From positions 1 to 7,939 of the forward strand of contig CAMAWS010000132.1 of assembly GCA_945861845.1 (NCBI GenBank): a stretch of 7,939 nt of DNA, given 5' to 3'. Made by a program: the position numbers and the translations under genes. Under the pieces are notes generated by a model. The model ran no database searches. It worked only from the letters and a program-made list of their open reading frames with translations, and was not told the DNA's origin. This document shows positions 1 to 5,753 of the stretch, one piece after another. This stretch comes from Candidatus Sulfopaludibacter sp. SbA3. GTDB taxonomy: Bacteria; Acidobacteriota; Terriglobia; 20CM-2-55-15. The stretch's first letter is position 1. Each line of letters begins with the position of its first letter.

Positions 1-22
1 GTTATTTCAGGATTAAGACATG

Positions 23-43
23 TTTTCCACAGGTTTTTCCACA
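23..43 (+). other. Pair of DnaA-box-like 9-mers
   Basis: TTTTCCACA occurs at 23-31 and again at 35-43, in the same orientation and 12 bp apart start to start. Both copies fit the relaxed DnaA-box consensus TTWTNCACA, with one mismatch to the strict TTATCCACA. An AT-rich stretch follows at about 81-110. This could be the edge of a replication origin, a DnaA-controlled promoter or a chance repeat. Only two boxes are visible because the window begins here, and no dnaA, dnaN, gidA or parAB gene is present to support an origin. Confidence 0.35.
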
Positions 44-176
44 GCTCGAGAACGCAAACCGTCCGAAGGCAGGACGCAAGGATTAATTAGTTTACATAAT
101 AGACCTTATACCGCATAGCGAATGAGAAGCCCCAAATGCCAATGAAAACGCCCAACGCTCCGGCAACCGATAATGA

Positions 177-182
177 GATAAT
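177..182 (+). promoter_or_regulatory. Putative -10 element of moaA (leaderless type)
   Basis: GATAAT, five of six matches to TATAAT, ends 7 nt before the ATG at 190. That would place the transcription start at or within a base or two of the start codon. A second GATAAT sits at 169-174. No good -35 or Shine-Dalgarno sequence is visible. The element lies inside the possible N-terminal extension of moaA, so it counts only if 190 is the true start. Confidence 0.35.
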
Positions 183-189
183 TCCCCGC

Positions 190-1206
190 ATGCCTTCCAC
201 TGACACGATGGGCCGCCCCATGAGCGACCTCCGTATCTCGGTCACGGACCGCTGCAATTTTCGCTGCACTTATTGCATGCCGTTCGATGAATACACGTGG
301 ATGGATCGCCATGAGGTCCTGTCATTCGAAGAAATCGAACGGCTTGCGCGCGTGTTTGTCGGTCTCGGAACCAGCCATATCCGTCTGACCGGTGGCGAAC
401 CTCTGGTCCGAAGCAATCTGGATCAACTGATCGGCCGGCTTTCCCGGCTCGCCCCCAATTTCGATCTGTCCCTGACGACGAATGGCGCTTTACTGGCCGA
501 ACAGGCCGGGTCCTTATATGACGCCGGACTTCGCAGAATCAATGTCAGCCTCGACACGTTGAAGCCCGGCCGATTCAAGGAAATCACCAAAAGGGGCAAC
601 CTCGACGAAGTGCTGGCCGGAATACGACAGGCAAAGAAAGTAGGCATGAGCCCGGTCAAGATCAACGCCGTCATTATTCGGGGAATTAACGAGGATGAAA
701 TCCTGGATCTGGTCACCTTTGCCCGAACGAACGCCTTGGAAATGCGATTTATCGAATATATGGACGTCGGGAACGCGAATGCCTGGAGCCTCGACAAGAC
801 GGTTACGAAGAAAGAAATCCTCGAAATAGTCCAGGCCCGCTTTCCTCTCCGGGAAATTGGCCGTGCAGAGGGCAGCGCGCCCGCCGTCGACTATGAGTTT
901 ATTGATGGCGGCGGGGAAATCGGAATCATCGGTTCCGTTACCGAACCGTTCTGCTCATCATGCACTCGGGTGCGCCTTACTGCTGATGGGAAGCTGGTGA
1001 CCTGCCTTTTTGCCGAAACGGGCGTTGATCTGAAGGCCATCCTCCGCGGCGGAATCAGCGACGAGGAACTCCAGGAAAAGATTGCTGCAATCTGGACCGG
1101 GCGGGCGGATCGCTACTCCGATTTGCGCTGGGAAAGCTTGAGTTCAAGCGCCGGATACCGGCCTCGAGACCACAAGAAGATTGAAATGATCACACTTGGC
1201 GGCTGA
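190..1206 (+). CDS. moaA: GTP 3',8-cyclase MoaA (radical SAM, molybdenum cofactor synthesis)
   Basis: MoaA catalyses the first step of molybdenum cofactor synthesis, the radical rearrangement of GTP to 3',8-cyclo-GTP, in the cytoplasm. Counting from the ATG at 190 gives 338 residues, normal for the family. The N-terminal SAM cluster motif CNFRCTYC (cysteines 22, 26, 29) follows the typical LRISVTDR lead-in. TGGEP, used in SAM binding, is at about residues 67-71. The second 4Fe-4S cluster of MoaA is shown by FCSSC plus a later Cys (cysteines 255, 258, 272). The protein ends in the Gly-Gly tail needed for activity. I chose ATG 190 because MPSTDTMGRP matches usual MoaA N-termini and a -10-like hexamer lies 7 nt upstream. 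ATG 136 would add 18 atypical residues. No other moa, mob or molybdoenzyme gene is nearby. The 3' end overlaps the convergent dehydrogenase gene by 17 bp. Confidence 0.95.
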   Translation: MPSTDTMGRPMSDLRISVTDRCNFRCTYCMPFDEYTWMDRHEVLSFEEIERLARVFVGLGTSHIRLTGGEPLVRSNLDQLIGRLSRLAPNFDLSLTTNGALLAEQAGSLYDAGLRRINVSLDTLKPGRFKEITKRGNLDEVLAGIRQAKKVGMSPVKINAVIIRGINEDEILDLVTFARTNALEMRFIEYMDVGNANAWSLDKTVTKKEILEIVQARFPLREIGRAEGSAPAVDYEFIDGGGEIGIIGSVTEPFCSSCTRVRLTADGKLVTCLFAETGVDLKAILRGGISDEELQEKIAAIWTGRADRYSDLRWESLSSSAGYRPRDHKKIEMITLGG

Positions 1207-2134
1207 TTTTTACAGAACCAGGTCCGTTTTCCGCTAGGAACGCCAAAGCAGTACGGATCGCCATCTCGAGTCCAGCCTCGGTTGCCTCCGGTGTAATCCC
1301 GGCGGCATGAGGCGTCAGGATAACGTTGTTCATCTTGAGAAGAGGGCTGTCTGGCGGCAACGGCTCCTTCTCAAAAACATCAAGGCCCGCGCCTGCAATT
1401 CGTCTGGCCTGGAGCGCTTCCACGAGATCGGATTCACAAACAATAGGACCACGAGCAGTGTTGATGAAAATTGCGTGCGGCTTCATCAGTTGAAAATGTT
1501 CACGGCGGATCATGCCCACCGTTTGGGTGGATTGACGGACATGCACGCTTACAACGTCGGCCTGCCGAAATACTTCTTCCAGGGAAACCCATTCGGCGGC
1601 ATCGCCGGCAGGATGGAACGTCCAGCCGATGACTCTCATGCCAATTCCCTTCGCAATCCTTGCCACTTCGCGTCCAATCGCTCCTGTCCCAACCAGGCCG
1701 AGCGTCTTGCCATATAGCTGCCGTCCCATTCCGCGGGGCCACCTGCCTTCGCGGACTTCCCTGTCTACCTGAAGCAATCCCCTGGCCAGCGCCATGATCA
1801 ACGCCACGGTGTGTTCGGCAACGGCTGTGGCCGAAACTCCTGGAGTGTTGGTAACGCGAATACCGAGTGTTTTTGCCGCGGCGAGGTCGACGTGATCCAG
1901 GCCGGTTCCCCAGACGGAAATCAATCGCAGGCGTGGACAACGGCGGAGGACGGCGCCTGTAAAGCGGGTTGTCGAACGAATATTGATGACCACATCCGCA
2001 TCCTGGAGCCGCCCGACGAGTTCTTCAGAATCGGACGGGCGGCTCGCGTAAAGGCGGATTTCATGGCCGGAGAGCCGCGAATAGGCCGAACTCACCGACA
2101 TCACGGCCGGTTCGTCATCCGGGATAACAATCAT
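1190..2134 (-). CDS. D-2-hydroxyacid dehydrogenase family protein (NAD(P)-dependent)
   Basis: A 314-residue member of the D-isomer-specific 2-hydroxyacid dehydrogenase family, the usual length. It is expected to interconvert a 2-oxoacid and a D-2-hydroxyacid in the cytoplasm; the substrate cannot be read from sequence. Visible signatures are the substrate-side VWGTGLDHVD (about 74-83), the Rossmann loop GTGAIG (149-154), catalytic Arg228 in NTARGP, the Glu region DVFEKEP (252-258) and catalytic His276 in LTPHAAG. After the second beta strand the sequence reads VIGWTFHP, without the Asp typical of strict NAD specificity, so cofactor preference is open. It starts 10 bp after the stop of the sigma-54 activator gene on the same strand, with no Shine-Dalgarno sequence, so translation is probably coupled within an operon. 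Family members include serA, gyaR, ghrA and pdxB, but none of these names is justified here. Confidence 0.9.
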   Translation of the reverse strand: MIVIPDDEPAVMSVSSAYSRLSGHEIRLYASRPSDSEELVGRLQDADVVINIRSTTRFTGAVLRRCPRLRLISVWGTGLDHVDLAAAKTLGIRVTNTPGVSATAVAEHTVALIMALARGLLQVDREVREGRWPRGMGRQLYGKTLGLVGTGAIGREVARIAKGIGMRVIGWTFHPAGDAAEWVSLEEVFRQADVVSVHVRQSTQTVGMIRREHFQLMKPHAIFINTARGPIVCESDLVEALQARRIAGAGLDVFEKEPLPPDSPLLKMNNVILTPHAAGITPEATEAGLEMAIRTALAFLAENGPGSVKISRQV

Positions 2135-2144
2135 AGGTCCGCGG

Positions 2145-3692
2145 CTACTTCTCGAGTCCGTACCGTTTCAGCTTGTTGAGGAGTCCCTGGTGGCTGAGCC
2201 CCAACAACTTTCCAGCGCGGCGGCGGTCGCCGTTGGTCTGCGCCATTGCGTCGCGGATCATCTGGATCTCGAGTGTGGTTACCCGGTCCTTGAGCAAGGC
2301 CTTGGAATCACCCCGCGTAGGGCCTTCCGGCTCCTGCACTGCGAGTTGCTCTTCGCGGAGATCATCGGAAAGCTCCTCGAAGCGTATATGCTTGCCCGTA
2401 GCCATAACCAGTGCGCGCTTGACCTCGTTCTCGAGCTGGCGGACGTTCCCGGGCCAGTTGTAGGAGGTCATTGCCTTCATAGCCTCCGGAGAAAACGACT
2501 CGACGCCTCTTCCTATCTCCCTGGCGTATTTCCGCAGAAAGTGCATTGCGAGCAGGGGAATATCCGAACGGAGTTCCCTCAACGGCGGCATGTGGACATG
2601 AATGACATTCAGACGGAAATATAAGTCCTGCCGGAAGCGGCCAGCCGCGATCTCGGCCTTCAGATCCTTGTTCGTGGCCGCCAACAGGCGAACGTCTATC
2701 GGGATCGGTCTTCTTCCACCGACCCATTCCACTTCACGCTCCTGAAGAACACGAAGAAGCTTGGCCTGCGCGCTCAAACTCAGGTCCCCTATTTCGTCGA
2801 GAAAGAGTGTGCCTCCGTTTGCAGACTCAATCCGGCCTACCCGCCGCTCGACGCCGGTCGCCACTCCCTTTTCAATTCCAAACAGCTCGCTCTCGACCAA
2901 TGGCTCGGGTAACGCCGCACAGTTTACGGCGACGAAAGGCTTTGGCCTGCGCGGACTCATGTAATGGACCGCACGCGCTGAAAGCTCCTTGCCTGTTCCA
3001 TTTTCTCCGGTGATCAATACTGAAACTGATGTTCCAGCAGTTCTTTCGATCAGGGCGCGAATGTCGTTGATTTTAGAATTGGTTCCTAGAATATTCTTGC
3101 TGGTAAACCTCTCCTCGACTTCCTTCCGAAGCCCCTGGTTTTCTTCGATCAGTTCCTGTTGCCGCTCTTCGAGATTCGACAACTCCCGAGCGTTTTCCAG
3201 GGCAATGGCGGCCTGCGCGGCGAGGGCTTCCACAAACTGTTCGTCCTCGGAGAGGAACTTACCCTCCCGCTTATTGAGGACCTGGAAAACACCGATGATC
3301 TCCCGCTTGATGTTCCGAAGCGGCACGCTCAGGACGTTGCGGGTGTGGTACCCGGTGACCGAATCGACGGACGGATAAAAGAGCGGAGACTTATACGCGT
3401 CTTCGATGGCAAGTGTCTTCCCTGCAATTACGACGGCGCCGGCAATGCCCAGCCGTGCATCGAACCGAATGGTGTCATCCACGCCAAGCGCGATCTTCGC
3501 CCAGAGTTCTCCTCTTTCCCTGTCCAGCAGGAAAATGGTGGCGCGTTCCGCATCCACGAGTTTTGCCGCCTCGGCCGCGATAATGTTCAGCAACTCGTCA
3601 AAGTTCTTCTCCGAGTTGATGCGCCGCGAAATCTCCAGCAGCGAAGTGAACTTATCGATGACTGTGTGAGGGGATTTGAGCTGTACTTTCAT
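2145..3692 (-). CDS. Sigma-54-dependent transcriptional activator, GAF-AAA+-Fis HTH
   Basis: A 515-residue bacterial enhancer-binding protein. Domains in order: N-terminal GAF sensor (about 15-168); a Glu/Gln-rich coiled-coil linker (about 170-195); the AAA+ domain (about 200-432) with Walker A GENGTGKE (229-236), Walker [12 protein letters not shown] (293-303), an AATNKD sensor-I stretch, likely arginine fingers in [10 protein letters not shown] (353-362) and sensor [13 protein letters not shown] (412-422); and a Fis-type helix-turn-helix (about 475-513). The loop that should be GAFTGA and touch sigma-54 reads GVATGV (276-281), so the key Phe is Ala. The GAF domain carries NK-x4-F-x3-DE (140-151), the signature of cyclic-nucleotide-binding GAF domains of phosphodiesterases. 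The ligand is unproven. The downstream dehydrogenase gene is a likely operon partner and possible target. The next internal Met is at 244, so ATG 3692 is the only sensible start. Confidence 0.95.
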   Translation of the reverse strand: MKVQLKSPHTVIDKFTSLLEISRRINSEKNFDELLNIIAAEAAKLVDAERATIFLLDRERGELWAKIALGVDDTIRFDARLGIAGAVVIAGKTLAIEDAYKSPLFYPSVDSVTGYHTRNVLSVPLRNIKREIIGVFQVLNKREGKFLSEDEQFVEALAAQAAIALENARELSNLEERQQELIEENQGLRKEVEERFTSKNILGTNSKINDIRALIERTAGTSVSVLITGENGTGKELSARAVHYMSPRRPKPFVAVNCAALPEPLVESELFGIEKGVATGVERRVGRIESANGGTLFLDEIGDLSLSAQAKLLRVLQEREVEWVGGRRPIPIDVRLLAATNKDLKAEIAAGRFRQDLYFRLNVIHVHMPPLRELRSDIPLLAMHFLRKYAREIGRGVESFSPEAMKAMTSYNWPGNVRQLENEVKRALVMATGKHIRFEELSDDLREEQLAVQEPEGPTRGDSKALLKDRVTTLEIQMIRDAMAQTNGDRRRAGKLLGLSHQGLLNKLKRYGLEK

Positions 3693-3697
3693 ATAAT
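3692..3697 (+). promoter_or_regulatory. Consensus -10 (TATAAT) for the DUF2461 gene
   Basis: A perfect TATAAT ends 7 nt before the ATG at 3705, which would put transcription start at the start codon. It overlaps the first base of the divergent activator's start codon. No convincing -35 hexamer is seen 16-18 bp upstream, and no Shine-Dalgarno sequence precedes the ATG. Confidence 0.45.
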
Positions 3698-3701
3698 TCT
3701 A

Positions 3702-3707
3702 ATTATG
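3702..3707 (-). promoter_or_regulatory. Putative -10 (CATAAT) for the sigma-54 activator gene
   Basis: On the minus strand CATAAT ends 9 nt before the activator's ATG (3692), which would give a leader of only a couple of bases. The hexamer contains the complement of the divergent gene's start codon. A weaker TAGAAT lies only 3 nt from the ATG. There is no Shine-Dalgarno sequence and no clear -35. Confidence 0.3.
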
Positions 3708-4427
3708 CGCTCACGAAGCTTCCCCGGATTTTCCAAAGAAGGGCTCGCGTTCCTTCGCTCACTGAAGCGACATAATAATCGCGAATGGTTTCAGGAGCGA
3801 AAAGGTATTTATGAGTCCGAGCTGAAGACCCCCATGAACAGGCTGATTGCGACGCTCGCCGAGGACTTCGAGAACTTCGCGCCGGAGATGGTCGCCTCGC
3901 CAAAGGCCTCCGCTTACCGGATATATCGGGATACGCGTTTTTCGAAAAACAAAACTCCTTATAAGACCCATGTGGCCGCGGTTTTCCCGCGCCAGGGCCT
4001 TGGCAAGCACGAGGGAGCAGGATTCTATCTGCATGTCGGCTGCGACGAGGTCCTTATTGGCGGTGGCCTGTATATGCCGCTTCCCGAGGACCTCGCAGCG
4101 TTGCGCTCGCACATTTCCGACAACTGGGGCCAGCTTCGTTCCATCGTTAAATCTCGCTCGTTCCGCCGCTTGCTCGGAGATATTACGGGCGAACAACTCG
4201 TCCGTGTGCCGCGCGGTTATGCCGCCGATCATCCGGGAGGCGATTACCTGAGGATGAAACAGTTCCTGGCAGGACGCAGCCTGGAACCGGAGGTGGCGGG
4301 GACCCCGGAATTCTACGCCCTGGCCGTCGAGACCTTTCGCACGATGTTGCCGCTCATCCGCTTCCTGAATGAGCCGATTGTTCGGAGGCACAGGATTCGC
4401 GAGCGGCAGGACGCAATGCTTCGTTAG
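3705..4427 (+). CDS. DUF2461 (TIGR02453) family protein, function unknown
   Basis: A 240-residue protein of the DUF2461 family. The family is widespread in bacteria and fungi and has no established biochemical role. Recognition rests on the N-terminal FSKEGLAFLRSLKRHNNREWF segment (residues 9-29; in related proteins, F..LK..NNR.WF), the central YRIYRDTRFSKNKTPYKTH block (about 73-91) with conserved basic and aromatic residues, the GAGFYLHV strand, and the C-terminal PRGY....P..D.L..K stretch with the usual Asp-Leu replaced here by Asp-Tyr-Leu. No signal peptide or membrane segment is seen, so it is probably cytoplasmic. The frame is open back to 3159, but those 182 codons are the antisense of the GAF region and match nothing. 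ATG 3705 starts exactly where family members start. The gene is divergent from the activator across 12 bp and convergent with the deformylase-like gene. Confidence 0.88.
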   Translation: MRSRSFPGFSKEGLAFLRSLKRHNNREWFQERKGIYESELKTPMNRLIATLAEDFENFAPEMVASPKASAYRIYRDTRFSKNKTPYKTHVAAVFPRQGLGKHEGAGFYLHVGCDEVLIGGGLYMPLPEDLAALRSHISDNWGQLRSIVKSRSFRRLLGDITGEQLVRVPRGYAADHPGGDYLRMKQFLAGRSLEPEVAGTPEFYALAVETFRTMLPLIRFLNEPIVRRHRIRERQDAMLR

Positions 4428-4450
4428 CACATCAGCTTGATTGCTGCGCC

Positions 4451-4945
4451 CTATTCGCCGCCGCTCATTTTGAAGCTGCGGTCGTCGATCCGTCGATCAA
4501 TGGCAAGAATACCGTCCAGATGGTCGAACTCGTGTTGCAGCAATTCGCTCAGGTCCCCCTCTGCCTCTAGCTCGCGCCTGAGCCCCTTGTGATCCTGATA
4601 GCGGACAGCCACTTTATGGTTGCGCTTAACTCGCACCAGGAGCCCGGGGAAACTGAAGCAGTCATCCCACAATTCAAAGGTTTCCCTGCTCCGCTCCACG
4701 ATCTCGGGATTGATGAAGTCGAATTTCTCGCCTGAGACGAGCCTGACGAAGCTGATCCTCTGAAGTTCGCCGATTTGAACGGCGCTGATCCCGCGCCCCC
4801 AACCGCTGGCCGCACGGAATCCGGCAAGTGTATCGTCCAGATCGCGAAGCACCTGGCGGGTTTCCTCACAGACGGGATCGGAAACGCGAAGCGAAGCTGT
4901 CCATAGAAGCGGGTTTCCCAGCCGGACGATCGCGCGCACAGCCAT
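4451..4945 (-). CDS. Peptide deformylase-like metalloprotein (divergent)
   Basis: A 164-residue protein, typical deformylase length. Peptide deformylase removes the N-formyl group from nascent proteins using a metal held by one Cys and two His. All three motifs are recognisable. Motif 1 is GRGISAVQ (50-57; usual GxGxAAxQ). Motif 2 is WDDCFSFP (93-100) where EGCLSVP is usual; the metal Cys96 is kept but the Glu-Gly is Asp-Asp and Leu is Phe. Motif 3 is QHEFDHLDG (137-145), with ligands His138 and His142 and catalytic Glu139. The altered motifs 1 and 2 suggest a secondary or specialised deformylase rather than the housekeeping copy. No fmt, the usual partner of def, is adjacent. It is the last of three minus-strand genes, 29 bp after the 81-residue unknown. 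A TAGCAT hexamer 7 nt before the start (4953-4958) could be its own -10. No Shine-Dalgarno sequence is seen. Confidence 0.85.
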   Translation of the reverse strand: MAVRAIVRLGNPLLWTASLRVSDPVCEETRQVLRDLDDTLAGFRAASGWGRGISAVQIGELQRISFVRLVSGEKFDFINPEIVERSRETFELWDDCFSFPGLLVRVKRNHKVAVRYQDHKGLRRELEAEGDLSELLQHEFDHLDGILAIDRRIDDRSFKMSGGE

Positions 4946-4974
4946 GCTGTGGATGCTACTTGAACCGCAGTCCC

Positions 4975-5220
4975 CTATTCCATGAAGATTTCCTCCTCTT
5001 CATAACAATCCGGATCGTCGTAAACAACGACCCCGCCTTCTTTCGCCAGCCGGCATAGCCGGCAGTCCTGGTCGAAGAATTCGTCGGCGTCGAAGCCTTC
5101 TGTGCGAACTCTTACGAGTTCGGAAGAAGGCCGGTCCAGGTGGACTAACGTAAAGCGGCCTTTACGGGAAATGATCGCGTTCCGGCCGTAAAGCAGGAAG
5201 ATCTCTTCGTTGGAAAGCAT
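4975..5220 (-). CDS. Small hypothetical protein with CxxC pair and acidic tail
   Basis: I do not recognise this 81-residue protein. It starts MLSNEEIFLLYGRN, continues with strand-like segments (NAIISRKGRFTLVHLDR, SELVRVRTEG), and has Cys53-x-x-Cys56 within DQDCRLCRLAKEGG plus a third Cys at 72. The last ten residues are strongly acidic (YEEEEIFME). Three cysteines and several Asp/Glu could bind a metal, but there is no full zinc-finger pattern. No signal peptide or membrane segment is present. It sits between the cupin (54 bp upstream) and deformylase-like (29 bp downstream) genes on the same strand, so co-transcription is likely. A minus-strand TATACT at 5256-5261 could serve as an internal -10 with a leader of roughly 30 nt. 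The gene call rests on position, a fitting gap and protein-like composition. Confidence 0.6.
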   Translation of the reverse strand: MLSNEEIFLLYGRNAIISRKGRFTLVHLDRPSSELVRVRTEGFDADEFFDQDCRLCRLAKEGGVVVYDDPDCYEEEEIFME

Positions 5221-5274
5221 GTGCGTGAAAAGGGGGAAAAGCGAAGGGCAGGCTGAGTATACGACAAGGCCGGT

Positions 5275-5640
5275 TTAAATTCGCCCGTAGTCGTCCTGAA
5301 GTCTTTGGATGTCGTCTTCGCCAAGGTAGGCGCCGCGCTGAATTTCTATAAAGATCAGATTTTCGCCGCCGATATTCTCTATACGATGAGCAACTCCTGC
5401 CGGGACATCGACGGTGTCTCCGGGAGAAAGGACGATTTCTCGTCCGTCAAGAGTGACTTTGGCTTTGCCGCCCACAACCATCCAGTGTTCGGCACGCATT
5501 GAATGCATCTGGTAACTCAGGCGTTTTTGTGGCAAGACCTGGATGCGTTTTACTTTGTAGTCGTCGGATTCGTCGAGGACCGTGAAATTTCCCCATGGCC
5601 GCTCGTCGTGGTGGGGTGAAGTAGCAGGTGTTGAGGGCAT
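5275..5640 (-). CDS. Stand-alone cupin, mannose-6-phosphate isomerase type II C-terminal-like
   Basis: A 121-residue single-domain cupin closely resembling the C-terminal isomerase domain of bifunctional ManC/AlgA proteins. It opens with the diagnostic ERPWGNFTVL (13-22). Likely metal ligands follow the phosphomannose isomerase pattern: Gln44 and His46 in LSYQMHSMRAEHW, Glu51 in the same motif, and His85 in PAGVAHRIEN. The end, GAYLGEDDIQRLQDDYGR, is the usual C-terminus of this group. The expected reaction is mannose-6-phosphate to fructose-6-phosphate, but no guanylyltransferase domain or sugar-nucleotide gene is present, so a role in polysaccharide precursor supply is inference. It is first in a probable three-gene minus-strand operon and divergent from the signalling fusion gene. 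A strong promoter candidate ends 8 nt before its ATG. Confidence 0.88.
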   Translation of the reverse strand: MPSTPATSPHHDERPWGNFTVLDESDDYKVKRIQVLPQKRLSYQMHSMRAEHWMVVGGKAKVTLDGREIVLSPGDTVDVPAGVAHRIENIGGENLIFIEIQRGAYLGEDDIQRLQDDYGRI

Positions 5641-5648
5641 GGCGCGAG

Positions 5649-5676
5649 ATTATAATGCCCATCTTGGCGAAGTCCA
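5649..5676 (-). promoter_or_regulatory. Cupin-operon promoter (TGGACT-16-TATAAT)
   Basis: On the minus strand a perfect TATAAT (5654 to 5649) lies 8 nt before the cupin ATG. A TGGACT hexamer (5676 to 5671), with four of six matches to TTGACA, sits upstream with a 16-bp spacer. The predicted start point falls at or one base before the ATG, implying a leaderless mRNA. No Shine-Dalgarno sequence is present. Confidence 0.45.
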
Positions 5677-5688
5677 CCGACAAATGCC

Positions 5689-5717
5689 TTGACTGCCTAA
5701 ACCGGGGCTGCCAACAT
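5689..5717 (+). promoter_or_regulatory. Candidate promoter for the signalling fusion (TTGACT-17-CAACAT)
   Basis: TTGACT (5689-5694) matches five of six -35 positions. Seventeen bp downstream, CAACAT (5712-5717) keeps the A at position 2 and the final AT of a -10. It would give a leader of about 30 nt that includes GGAGGAG. It competes with the leaderless alternative at 5740-5745. Confidence 0.3.
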
Positions 5718-5733
5718 CGCAGGGCGAGGCGTG

Positions 5734-5745
5734 GGAGGAGATAAT
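5734..5745 (+). promoter_or_regulatory. GGAGGAG (possible SD) and overlapping GATAAT (possible -10)
   Basis: GGAGGAG (5734-5740) is the best Shine-Dalgarno-like sequence in the window, but it ends 13 nt before the ATG at 5754, farther than usual. The overlapping GATAAT (5740-5745) ends 8 nt before the ATG, matching the leaderless arrangement of other genes here. The sequence cannot tell which one is used. Confidence 0.35.
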
Positions 5746-5753
5746 AGAGCCAC

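Larger units (their letters stand above)
1..189. other. Leader region upstream of moaA
   Basis: I see no convincing gene here. The region holds the DnaA-box-like pair, an AT-rich patch (about 81-110) containing a TTTACA hexamer at 91-96 and a CATAAT hexamer at 95-100, and the -10-like hexamer assigned to moaA. The frame of moaA stays open back to an ATG at 136. The 18 extra residues are low in conserved character and are treated here as leader. The left part may belong to the control region of a gene outside the window. Confidence 0.4.
5641..5753. promoter_or_regulatory. Divergent intergenic region between the cupin and the signalling fusion
   Basis: This 113-bp spacer separates two divergent start codons. 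It contains minus-strand promoter elements for the cupin (5649-5676), a plus-strand promoter candidate (5689-5717), a purine-rich GGAGGAG and a GATAAT just before the fusion gene. I found no clear inverted repeat that would mark an operator. Confidence 0.5.

Noticed and set aside
136..189. N-terminal extension of moaA from ATG 136
   Set aside because: The 18 extra residues (MPMKTPNAPATDNEIIPR) are not typical of MoaA. The next ATG at 190 gives the usual start, with a -10-like element just upstream. It cannot be excluded.
3159..3704. 182-codon in-frame extension upstream of the DUF2461 gene
   Set aside because: It lies antisense to the well-supported GAF region of the sigma-54 activator, and its translation resembles no family. 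The DUF2461 N-terminus starts at 3705.
69..4416. 11-mer GCAGGACGCAA at 69-79 and 4406-4416, with a 10-base match near 4269
   Set aside because: Two of the matches lie within the DUF2461 coding sequence. There is no regular spacing or symmetry, so this looks like chance.
4428..4450. CAGC-TTGATT-GCTG hairpin between the convergent DUF2461 and deformylase-like genes as a terminator
   Set aside because: The stem is only four base pairs and there is no T-tract on either strand.
5641..5753. Sigma-54 (-24/-12) promoter in the divergent spacer for the nearby activator
   Set aside because: I looked for TGGCAC-N5-TTGC on both strands. Only isolated TTGGC or TGGCAG fragments occur, without the matching GC element at the right spacing.
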